Positions 1 to 7,417 of a stretch of 9,685 bases of DNA are shown one piece after another. The translations under genes were made by a program, and so were the position numbers. The DNA is from Flavobacteriaceae bacterium. GTDB lineage: Bacteria > Bacteroidota > Bacteroidia > Flavobacteriales > Flavobacteriaceae. Location of the stretch: assembly GCA_008081175.1 (NCBI GenBank), contig VMCW01000151.1, forward strand, positions 1 to 9,685, given 5' to 3'. Numbering within the stretch: the stretch's first letter is position 1; each line of letters begins with the position of its first letter. Under the pieces are notes generated by a model, which saw only the letters and a list, made by a program, of their open reading frames with translations, made no database searches and was not told the DNA's origin.

Positions 1-3000
1 GACATACCCGGTACTTCAATAGTCACTCAAAATCAAGGTACTGTACAAGGACAGGGGCCCCAGCAAGTCAAAACCAACAGTCTGATTGTCAAAATGTTGA
101 AAAGTAATCTTACCGACGTGAGACAACCCGTATGGGATTTGATGATGAAAAATATTTACAATACAGGAGCCTTTCAGCTTTCAGAGGAGGATTTTAGATT
201 GAATATATTGTATACGGATCCATCGCCTATAAACTATTTAACTCCAGTAGATAAGTCAATTTGGCCAGAAGAGCTTGATAATGAGGTGTTGTTAAATACA
301 ATGCAACTGGATCGTTTAAATGCTTATCAAGATCTGATTCCTAGTGGTGATGGGTTTTTCGACTACCTACCGGGAATCACAATTGAGCCCCGATATGGGC
401 GAATCATCTTTCCTAAAGTAGAACCTTTTGGAGAATTTTTATTCAATTTATTGGATGATCCCAATTCAAAAAAAGAAGATTATGATCTAGACAATAGTTT
501 CAATAAAAATCAAAAAAAATACGTTTTTAAAGAGCTCTATACCTTGACTAAAGCAGCTGCACTGGAATTTACTGAGAAAAATAAGTTTCAGCTCAAAGGA
601 CGGTACAAGTCCGAAGGAGGCGACGGAATTAACATAGGTGCATTTAATATTCCAAGGGGGTCTGTACGAGTCACAGCGGGGGGTAGAGTTTTACAGGAGG
701 GTCTGGATTATACGGTAAATTATGAGATAGGTAATGTCAAAATACTTGATGAAGGACTCAAAGCTTCTAATATTCCAATTGACATCTCGGTAGAGAACAA
801 TTCCTTTTTCAATCAGCAGAACAAACGATTTTCAGGCATCAATGTCAATCACAAGATCAACGATAAATTTTACATTGGAGGAACTTTGATCAATCTGAGT
901 GAAAATCCACTTACACAAAAAGCAAATTATGGTACAGAACCGGTAAACAATACCATGACGGGTTTTAACACCAATTTTTCTACCGAAGCCCCATTTTTAA
1001 CTCGACTGGTTAATAAATGGCCAACAATAAATACCGAAATACCCTCCCAAATATCTTTCCGAGGTGAAGTGGCCAATTTAGCAGCTAACAATCCAAGAAA
1101 CACTTTGCTAAATGGTGAGACCAATGTATATATCGATGATTTTGAAGGAGCTCAAACCAATATAGACATCAAAGGATTTACCGCATGGAATCTTTCCAGT
1201 GTTCCCATAAATCGAGTGCCAGGTGCTACCGCTGAAGGATTGGCAAGTGGTTATGCTCGCTCCAAACTAGCTTGGTATTCTATAGATCAAGTTTTCTACT
1301 CGAGGCAACCTACAGGAATCAATAACGATGCCATATCATCTAATGAAACCCGAAGCATCTTTATCGACGAGCTCTTTCCCGAACAAGATCTTGTCCAAGG
1401 AATGTTAAGAAGACTGCCTACATTAGATTTGGCCTATTATCCTAGAGAAAAGGGGCCTTATAACAATGCTCCACAAAATCAATTTTTAAGTAACCCAAAG
1501 AAAAATTGGGCAGGAATAACCAGAGCGTTAAACGCTACAAACTTTGAACAATCCAATGTAGAGTTTATCGAATTTTGGTTGCTGGACACCTTCACTGATA
1601 ATCCTTCTGATTCAGATGCTTTAGGAGAATTGGTATTTCATCTGGGAAATATTTCAGAAGATATTCTACGTGATGGTAGAAAACAATTTGAAAATGGATT
1701 GCCTAGTGCCAGTGAACCAACGCCCACCTACCAAACGCCTTGGGGAAGAGTACCTGCAACCCAGTCTCTAGTATACGCTTTCAATACAAATCCAGAAGAT
1801 CGTCCATTGCAAGATGTTGGTTTGGACGGTTTGAATGATGAAGAGGAAGCAACTCTTTTTACTAACGGACCTCCAAATGACCCAGCTGGAGACAATTATC
1901 AATATTTCCTTCAGGCTGAGGGTAGTATTTTAGAGCGCTACAAAAACTATAATGGCCTAGAAAATAACACGCCTATTCAGTTTAGTGATAATGACCGGGG
2001 TAACACAACCGAACCAGATACCGAGGACGTAAACAGGGATCAAAGTATGAATACTATTGACAGTTATTTTGAGTACCGAGTGCCCATTTTTAAAACCATG
2101 CAAGTGGGAAATCATCCATTTATAACTGACGTAAGAGACAATATAAAAGTCAACGCACCAAATGGAGACGAGTATACAACCCGTTGGATTCAGTTTAAAA
2201 TTCCTATTCAAAAGAGTTATTATGAAAACACCTCCTTTGCACCTTATTTTGAGGCAATAAACGAGATAAACGATTTGCGTTCCATTCGGTTTATGCGAAT
2301 GTTGTTGAGTGGTTTTGATGAAGAAGTAGTTTTTCGTTTTGGAACCCTAGATTTGGTTCGCGGAGATTGGCGTAGATACAATAAACCTCTTAATGAGGAT
2401 ATTTTAGTAAATCAAAACACTACAGTAGACATCAGTACTGTAAATATTCTAGAAAACGAAAATCGAATACCTATTAATTACGTTTTACCACCCGAAATTC
2501 AAAGAGAACAGATAAACAACAACAATACCATCATTCGTCAAAACGAACAGTCTCTTGCTTTCCGAATATGTGATTTACAACCCATGGATTCGAGGGGTAT
2601 CTTTAAATCGGTAAATCTGGACATGCGTCAATACAGCAAGTTAAGGATGTTTTTACATGCTGAATCGTTACCAGGGAGTGATCCCCTTCCAGGAACAGGA
2701 ACCGAGGAAGAACTGGATCGGCGATTGGTAGCATTCATTCGTTTGGGAACGGATTATCAAGACAACTTTTATCAAATTGAGCTTCCCTTGAAGCCCACGC
2801 CTTATACCGAAAACCAATCCAATCGACTCACAGCAGAAGAAGTCTGGATTCCAGAAGCCAATGCTCTGGAAATATCTATGGAATTGTTATCTAAACTCAA
2901 AGCGAAGGCATTGCAGCAATTGGGACTGGGTAAAACACTCTATTTTGACGAAGAATTAAATCCTATTCAGGAATTTACTCCACACAGTAGCTTACCCGGG

Positions 3001-5763
3001 CAGAAGAAATATAAAATAGCCATACACGGTAATCCTTCCTTAGGAGCAATTCGAACATTGATGATTGGTTTAAAAAATCCATCCACACAACTAGGTGACG
3101 CCCTTTGTGGCGAAGTATGGTTCAACGAATTACGACTCTCAGGAATCAATAGTGAAGCAGGATGGGCAGCTATTGGTGCTCTGGACGCCAATCTGGCAGA
3201 TTTTGCTACTTTTTCAGCAAACGGACGCTACTCCTCTGTAGGATTTGGAAGTATAGATCAAACACCAAACCAAAGGACACGGGAGGAACTCCTACAATAT
3301 GATCTAATCTCTAATGTCAATCTGGGGCAACTTACTCCAAGTGAATGGGGATTACAAATACCCCTTAGCTTTGCTAATGGGGAGACATACATAACCCCAA
3401 AATACGACCCTTTTTACCAGGACATCAAATTAAAAGACCGATTGGACACTGCAGATCGGGTTGCACAAAGAGATTCCATACGCAATCAAGCTGTTGATTA
3501 CACAAGAAGAAAAAGTGTTAGCCTTATCGGTATAAGAAAAAACAACACCGGGCAAGGAAAAACACATTTTTACAGTCCTGAAAATTTTGATTTTTCCTAC
3601 GCTTACAATGAATTGGAACACAGGGATTATGAAATCGAAAAACAGGAAGAGGTCAATCTGCTTTTGGGAGCAAATTACGGTCATACGTTCTCTTCAAAAT
3701 CCATAGAACCCTTCAAGAAAATAGGCTTCTTAAATCGAGGGCGGTACTGGAAATGGCTACAACAATTAAATTTCAATCCATTTCCTAGTTCAGTAGAAGG
3801 TGCTACGAATATTAATAGAATTTTAAATAATCAAAAGTTTAGACAGGTCTATCTTGAGGGTACAGATGCTGCATTACAAAGAAGCCTTCCCAATCTGCAA
3901 CAACGTAATTTTTTGTTTGATTACAACTATTCACTTAGTCATAACCTCAGTCGTTCCCTCCGTTTTAATTTTAATGCAGCAACGAGTAGTATCATCAGAC
4001 AAAACAACGCTTTCGATCAAAATTCAGTTTCTATAGAAGACAACCAAAGGGTCTTGTGGGAAAACTTATTTAATGTTGGTGAACCCAATACCCACTTTCA
4101 AACATTGACATTGAATTACAAACTACCCTTGCAATACATCCCCCTTTTGAATTTTATAGATGCAACCTATAATTATACCGGAAATTTCAATTGGCAACGT
4201 GGTTCAGAAGCTCTAGCGGAGGTTACTAGTCTAGAGGGGACACCTTTAGGATTAGTCAATACGATTCAAAACAACAATACCAAAACCTTGACAGGGGCGG
4301 TTTCCTTTTCGAAGTTATACACAGCATTAGGATTAAGACCGGGCAGAGCCAATTTTCAATCGAGAGTCAACATTGCTAAGCAAAAGGACTCCACTTCAAA
4401 AAAGAATACGAGTTTCAAAAAAGCACTAACAAAAATGGTTGATGTGCTCACAGCAGTAAAACGCATCCAAATCAGTTATAATGAAAACAATGGAAGTGTG
4501 TTGCCAGGCTATCTTCCTTCTGTTGGTTTTGCGGGCGGATTACGTCCTACACTAGGGTACACTCTTGGAAGTCAGGCAGACGTTCGGTATGAAGCGGCTC
4601 GACAAGGATGGCTTACTGGTTTTCCTAATTTCAATCAGATGTTTACACAACTGAAGTCGAATAAGTTTAAAGCCACAGCACAAGTAGTACCCTTTCAAGG
4701 TCTTATAATAGACTTCAATGCAGAGCGTGATTTTACAGAAAACGCTTTGGAGAACTTTAGGGTAAAAAATCTAGAATACCTTCCACTAAACTCAAGTGTA
4801 CTAGGTAATTTTGGAATGTCAACTGTCTTGCTTAAAACTGCATTTAATCCTTCTCAGGGTTCTACAAGTGCCAATTTTGAAAAATTTAGGGAAAATAGAA
4901 AGGTGATCGCTGATCGTCTTTCAAAGGAGAGTATTTTTTCTGGATTAGGAACTGATGAGGAAGGATATCCATTAGGATTTGGTAAAGAACAACAATCTGT
5001 TCTCTTGCATTCCTTTATTTCCGCTTATTCAGGGAAAGACCCCAACACAATAAATCTTAATCCTGTTAAGAAAACACCGTTGCCCAACTGGAATTTAAAG
5101 TTTACAGGCCTCACAGAAATCAAATCACTTGCTAAGATTTTTAGCAGGCTGTCATTAAACCATGCCTATCGCGCCAGTTATACCTTAACTAATTTCCAAA
5201 CAAATTTTGATTACGATCCCAGTCTGCCAGAACAAATAGATAAGTTGGGAAATTTAATTCCAGAGCGCCTGTTTGCCAATGTTAACTTAGTAGAACAGTT
5301 TAACCCGTTGGTGCGCTTAGATATGGAATTCACAAATTCGTTAAAAATACTAGCAGAACTAAGAAAAGAAAGAGCTATTTCACTCAGTTTAGATAATAAC
5401 TTGATTACTGAATCCAGTGGTGATGAATATATCGTTGGGTTGGGGTATCGTGTTCAAGATGTTCGGTTTAGAACGAGTATTGGTGGTCGAAGAGTTCTCT
5501 TAAGTGGAGATTTAAATATCAAAGCAGATCTTTCTTACCGAGACAACAGTACGGTTCTAAGAAATCTAGAATACGATAACAATCAAGTTACTGCTGGACA
5601 ACGTCTTTTAGCAATAAAAGTAACGGCAGATTATGCTTTGACTAAAAACCTTACCGCTTTGTTTTTTTACGACCACAATTTTTCGGAGTTTGCTATCTCA
5701 ACAGCCTTTCCACAAACAAGCATTCGATCTGGGTTTACAGTTCGTTACAATTTTGGAAACTAA
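1..5763 (+). CDS. sprA: SprA, type IX secretion outer-membrane translocon (5' end outside window)
   Basis: SprA (Sov) is the giant outer-membrane beta-barrel through which the type IX secretion system exports proteins, including gliding adhesins. The frame is open from base 1, so the first ATG (94) is internal; 1920 codons are present. Family members are about 2400 residues, so roughly the first 480 are missing, with the signal peptide. Recognisable blocks, numbered from the window start, are PRGSVRVTAGG (218-228), which resembles the SprA_N repeat; YIDDFEGAQ (377-385); a GLDGLNDEEE acidic turn (about 607-616); and DTEDVNRDQSMNTIDSY (from 673). The second half is rich in alternating aromatic and polar strands typical of an outer-membrane barrel. 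It ends in FTVRYNFGN, like a closing beta strand. No frameshift or premature stop is seen. Recognition of the family is by sequence memory; barrel topology is inferred. gcvH follows after 56 bases. Confidence 0.96.
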   Translation, partial: DIPGTSIVTQNQGTVQGQGPQQVKTNSLIVKMLKSNLTDVRQPVWDLMMKNIYNTGAFQLSEEDFRLNILYTDPSPINYLTPVDKSIWPEELDNEVLLNTMQLDRLNAYQDLIPSGDGFFDYLPGITIEPRYGRIIFPKVEPFGEFLFNLLDDPNSKKEDYDLDNSFNKNQKKYVFKELYTLTKAAALEFTEKNKFQLKGRYKSEGGDGINIGAFNIPRGSVRVTAGGRVLQEGLDYTVNYEIGNVKILDEGLKASNIPIDISVENNSFFNQQNKRFSGINVNHKINDKFYIGGTLINLSENPLTQKANYGTEPVNNTMTGFNTNFSTEAPFLTRLVNKWPTINTEIPSQISFRGEVANLAANNPRNTLLNGETNVYIDDFEGAQTNIDIKGFTAWNLSSVPINRVPGATAEGLASGYARSKLAWYSIDQVFYSRQPTGINNDAISSNETRSIFIDELFPEQDLVQGMLRRLPTLDLAYYPREKGPYNNAPQNQFLSNPKKNWAGITRALNATNFEQSNVEFIEFWLLDTFTDNPSDSDALGELVFHLGNISEDILRDGRKQFENGLPSASEPTPTYQTPWGRVPATQSLVYAFNTNPEDRPLQDVGLDGLNDEEEATLFTNGPPNDPAGDNYQYFLQAEGSILERYKNYNGLENNTPIQFSDNDRGNTTEPDTEDVNRDQSMNTIDSYFEYRVPIFKTMQVGNHPFITDVRDNIKVNAPNGDEYTTRWIQFKIPIQKSYYENTSFAPYFEAINEINDLRSIRFMRMLLSGFDEEVVFRFGTLDLVRGDWRRYNKPLNEDILVNQNTTVDISTVNILENENRIPINYVLPPEIQREQINNNNTIIRQNEQSLAFRICDLQPMDSRGIFKSVNLDMRQYSKLRMFLHAESLPGSDPLPGTGTEEELDRRLVAFIRLGTDYQDNFYQIELPLKPTPYTENQSNRLTAEEVWIPEANALEISMELLSKLKAKALQQLGLGKTLYFDEELNPIQEFTPHSSLPGQKKYKIAIHGNPSLGAIRTLMIGLKNPSTQLGDALCGEVWFNELRLSGINSEAGWAAIGALDANLADFATFSANGRYSSVGFGSIDQTPNQRTREELLQYDLISNVNLGQLTPSEWGLQIPLSFANGETYITPKYDPFYQDIKLKDRLDTADRVAQRDSIRNQAVDYTRRKSVSLIGIRKNNTGQGKTHFYSPENFDFSYAYNELEHRDYEIEKQEEVNLLLGANYGHTFSSKSIEPFKKIGFLNRGRYWKWLQQLNFNPFPSSVEGATNINRILNNQKFRQVYLEGTDAALQRSLPNLQQRNFLFDYNYSLSHNLSRSLRFNFNAATSSIIRQNNAFDQNSVSIEDNQRVLWENLFNVGEPNTHFQTLTLNYKLPLQYIPLLNFIDATYNYTGNFNWQRGSEALAEVTSLEGTPLGLVNTIQNNNTKTLTGAVSFSKLYTALGLRPGRANFQSRVNIAKQKDSTSKKNTSFKKALTKMVDVLTAVKRIQISYNENNGSVLPGYLPSVGFAGGLRPTLGYTLGSQADVRYEAARQGWLTGFPNFNQMFTQLKSNKFKATAQVVPFQGLIIDFNAERDFTENALENFRVKNLEYLPLNSSVLGNFGMSTVLLKTAFNPSQGSTSANFEKFRENRKVIADRLSKESIFSGLGTDEEGYPLGFGKEQQSVLLHSFISAYSGKDPNTINLNPVKKTPLPNWNLKFTGLTEIKSLAKIFSRLSLNHAYRASYTLTNFQTNFDYDPSLPEQIDKLGNLIPERLFANVNLVEQFNPLVRLDMEFTNSLKILAELRKERAISLSLDNNLITESSGDEYIVGLGYRVQDVRFRTSIGGRRVLLSGDLNIKADLSYRDNSTVLRNLEYDNNQVTAGQRLLAIKVTADYALTKNLTALFFYDHNFSEFAISTAFPQTSIRSGFTVRYNFGN

Positions 5764-5770
5764 ACTATTT

Positions 5771-5796
5771 TTGATTCAGGAAATCTTTTACATTTG
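5771..5796 (+). promoter_or_regulatory. Candidate promoter for gcvH (TACATTTG -7 box)
   Basis: TACATTTG at 5789-5796 matches the Bacteroidota -7 consensus TAnnTTTG. The nearest upstream TTG (5771-5773) is only 15 bases away, shorter than the usual 17-23, so the -33 part is weak. Transcription would begin near 5803, leaving a leader of about 17 bases before the gcvH ATG. The -7 box sits inside an inverted repeat. Read-through from sprA is an alternative, because no terminator is visible after sprA. Confidence 0.45.
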
Positions 5797-5813
5797 TTTG
5801 CACTAAAAGATTT
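5781..5813. repeat. Perfect 10-bp inverted repeat between sprA and gcvH
   Basis: AAATCTTTTA (5781-5790) is the exact reverse complement of TAAAAGATTT (5804-5813), with a 13-base spacer CATTTGTTTGCAC. The left arm ends in the TA of the candidate -7 box. The right arm ends six bases before the gcvH ATG. No T-run follows on either strand, so it is not a standard intrinsic terminator. It could be an operator, or a leader hairpin in a sprA-gcvH read-through transcript. Confidence 0.6.
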
Positions 5814-5819
5814 AAAAAA

Positions 5820-6203
5820 ATGAATGTACCAGCAGAATTAAAATACACCAAAGATCACGAATGGATAAAATTGGAAGGCAATATTGCCACTGTAGGCATT
5901 ACCGATTTTGCACAAGGTGAGCTAGGTGATATTGTTTATGTAGAAATTGAAAGCCTAAATGACACCTTAGAAGCAGAAGAAGTTTTTGGTTCTGTAGAGG
6001 CAGTAAAAACAGTTTCAGATCTTTTTATGCCTATTACAGGGGAAGTCATTGAAATCAACGAAGCCTTGGAAGACCAGCCTGAACAAGTAAATGAGGATCC
6101 CTATGGTGCGGGATGGATGGTTAAAGTTCAATGTAGTGACCTTTCTCAAATCGATTCACTCTTAGATGCAGAAGCGTATACAACTCTGGTTACAGGAGGT
6201 TAA
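5820..6203 (+). CDS. gcvH: Glycine cleavage system H protein
   Basis: GcvH is the small cytoplasmic lipoyl carrier that takes the aminomethyl group from glycine decarboxylase (P protein) to the T protein and returns electrons through the L protein. The 127-residue length is normal. It opens with the typical ELKYTKDHEW segment (about 6-15), continues with GDIVYVE (36-42), and has the lipoylation motif GSVEAVKTVSDL (57-68), where Lys63 is the expected lipoyl attachment site. The C-terminal part contains the family's NEDPYGAGWMVKV stretch. The ATG is preceded by an A-rich tract (TTTAAAAAA) and no Shine-Dalgarno, as usual in Bacteroidota. No gcvT or gcvP is in the window, so it is unlinked from its partners here. 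Its last 38 bases overlap the next gene. Confidence 0.97.
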   Translation: MNVPAELKYTKDHEWIKLEGNIATVGITDFAQGELGDIVYVEIESLNDTLEAEEVFGSVEAVKTVSDLFMPITGEVIEINEALEDQPEQVNEDPYGAGWMVKVQCSDLSQIDSLLDAEAYTTLVTGG

Positions 6204-6561
6204 ATTTTTTAGAGGGGTTGCTTTTTCGGCTACCCTTATAGTAATTTATTTGTCATTAAAGCCGCCCAGTCCAGACAGTGAACCCTGGAGTTTTTTTTTC
6301 ATAAGAGGTGATTTGCTCTTACATTTTGGCTGTTATTTTGGAATGTATTTGCTTTATTTCTTTGCTTTATTCACAGTAAAAAAGACTGTGCCTAAGGCGA
6401 TTATACTCAGCTTACTTGTTGGATTATTAATTGAAATAGCCCAGCTAATTCCCTATTTCAAGCGCTTTTTTGATGTGCAAGATCTTTTAGCCAACATGAT
6501 GGGAGTATATGTGGGAGTAATTTTCCAATATTTTTTATTTCCTTTTTCTAAAGAAAATTAG
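6166..6561 (+). CDS. VanZ-like small membrane protein
   Basis: This is a 131-residue protein with four predicted membrane helices at about 14-32, 52-71, 77-96 and 105-125. It carries the sparse VanZ-like signature: GDLLLHF (48-54, with His53 after helix 1), EIAQ (90-93) and, after FFDVQD, LLANMMGVYVG (107-117). VanZ itself gives low-level teicoplanin resistance, but most family members have no known function and nothing here implies resistance. The ATG at 6166 lies inside gcvH in another frame, giving a 38-base overlap. It is preferred because the next in-frame start candidate (TTG at 6250) would remove most of helix 1. The overlap suggests translational coupling to gcvH. Family assignment is fairly secure; function is unknown. 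Confidence 0.85.
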   Translation: MQKRIQLWLQEVKFFRGVAFSATLIVIYLSLKPPSPDSEPWSFFFIRGDLLLHFGCYFGMYLLYFFALFTVKKTVPKAIILSLLVGLLIEIAQLIPYFKRFFDVQDLLANMMGVYVGVIFQYFLFPFSKEN

Positions 6562-6611
6562 CTTGATTAAGTGGATTTTTTTTTAGATTAGCTAACTAAA
6601 TTTTAAAGATA

Positions 6612-7322
6612 ATGCAGCCTAAAAAAAGCGAAAAAGTTGATTTAACTAAAAACAGCAGCCTTTATTTTGTAGTCGGATTGGCTGTAGTATTGTTGGTTTC
6701 ATGGCAAGCTATTGAGTGGAAGACGTATAAAAAAACATACGATTACGAAGCGCTCAACGTAGAAGAGGATGACGACGAAGAAATCCCAATTACCGAACAA
6801 ATTAAAACCCCACCACCACCGCCGCCGCCACCACCACCAGCACCCGAGGTGATCGAAATTGTAGAAGATGAAGAAGAGGTTGAAGAAACAGTAATTGAAT
6901 CTACCGAGACGAATGAGGATGAAATTATCGAAGTAGAAGAGGTAGAAATTGAAGAAGATGACCTTGATATTGATGTACCTTTTGCTGTAATTGAAGATGT
7001 GCCTATCTTCCCTGGTTGCGAAAGGGTTAAAAAGTCCGAACGCAGAGACTGTTTTCAAGAGCAAATGAACAAACACATAAGAAAAAACTTTAGATATCCT
7101 GAAATTGCTCAAGAAATGGGAATACAAGGACGTGTTTACGTAAACTTTATCATATCTAAAGACGGAAGTATCACTAACATCCGAATGCGTGGACCAGACA
7201 AAAACTTGGAAAAAGAAGCTCAGCGTATTATTTCTAAACTACCAAGTATGACACCAGGAAAACAAAGAGGACGTCCAGTACGTGTACCCTTTAGTATTCC
7301 AATAACCTTTAGACTACAGTAG
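6612..7322 (+). CDS. tonB: Energy transducer TonB, first of two tandem copies
   Basis: TonB proteins couple the inner-membrane proton gradient, through ExbB/ExbD, to outer-membrane TonB-dependent receptors. The 236 residues show a short basic cytoplasmic start and one membrane helix (about 15-36, in SLYFVVGLAVVLLVSW). Next come ten prolines (67-76) and a very acidic linker (79-121, 24 Asp/Glu of 43 by eye, no Lys or Arg). A conserved VPIFPGCE segment with Cys136 and a second Cys147 precede a TonB C-terminal domain (about 158-236) containing YPEIAQEMGIQGRVYV, KDGSITNI and the closing VPFSIPITFRL strand. The helix lacks the His of E. coli TonB. No exbB, exbD or receptor gene is adjacent, so its partner is unknown. 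The ATG is the natural start, 50 bases after the VanZ-like gene; a good terminator follows. Confidence 0.93.
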   Translation: MQPKKSEKVDLTKNSSLYFVVGLAVVLLVSWQAIEWKTYKKTYDYEALNVEEDDDEEIPITEQIKTPPPPPPPPPPAPEVIEIVEDEEEVEETVIESTETNEDEIIEVEEVEIEEDDLDIDVPFAVIEDVPIFPGCERVKKSERRDCFQEQMNKHIRKNFRYPEIAQEMGIQGRVYVNFIISKDGSITNIRMRGPDKNLEKEAQRIISKLPSMTPGKQRGRPVRVPFSIPITFRLQ

Positions 7323-7339
7323 TTTTTACAGATTAAATT

Positions 7340-7367
7340 AAAACCCAGCATTTGAGCTGGGTTTTTT
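7340..7367 (+). terminator. Intrinsic terminator after the first tonB
   Basis: AAAACCCAGC (7340-7349) pairs perfectly with GCTGGGTTTT (7356-7365) around the six-base loop ATTTGA, and the 3' arm runs into six T's (7362-7367). It begins 17 bases after the first tonB stop. It separates the two tonB copies transcriptionally, so the second copy probably has its own promoter, although no clear TAnnTTTG box is visible between 7368 and 7416. Confidence 0.9.
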
Positions 7368-7387
7368 GTTTAAAATGGTACAATTTT

Positions 7388-7417
7388 TGATGCTTTAAAA
7401 GAAAGCCCCAAGCATCA
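7388..7417 (+). promoter_or_regulatory. Inverted repeat including the first base of the second tonB start codon
   Basis: TGATGCTT (7388-7395) is the exact reverse complement of AAGCATCA (7410-7417), spaced by 14 bases. The last base of the right arm is the A of the ATG at 7417. A smaller competing hairpin, GCTTT (7392-7396) with AAAGC (7402-7406), shares the left arm. In RNA the larger stem would partly block the start codon; in DNA it could be an operator. The role is inferred. Confidence 0.5.

Noticed and set aside
94..96. ATG as the start of the SprA gene
   Set aside because: The frame is open upstream to base 1 and the protein would be about 500 residues short of the family, so this is an internal Met in a gene cut by the window edge.
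3854..4036. 60-codon + strand frame inside sprA
   Set aside because: It lies wholly within the strongly coding SprA frame and has no family features.
6194..6199. AGGAGG, a textbook Shine-Dalgarno sequence at the end of gcvH
   Set aside because: No in-frame start codon for the VanZ-like gene lies at the right distance; the bases encode the last residues of GcvH, and Bacteroidota rarely use such sites.
6556..6595. TTAGCT/AGCTAA pair around a T9 run after the VanZ-like gene, as a terminator
   Set aside because: The stem is only six AT-rich pairs, and the T-run is inside the loop rather than after the stem.
6597..6604. TAAATTTT as a -7 box for the first tonB
   Set aside because: It lacks the final G, has no TTG at a suitable distance and would leave almost no leader.
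6699..7127. 142-codon frame on the minus strand opposite the first tonB
   Set aside because: Its low-complexity protein (Trp/Arg run opposite the proline codons, many Phe opposite Glu codons) is a mirror of the tonB coding sequence with no recognisable domain.
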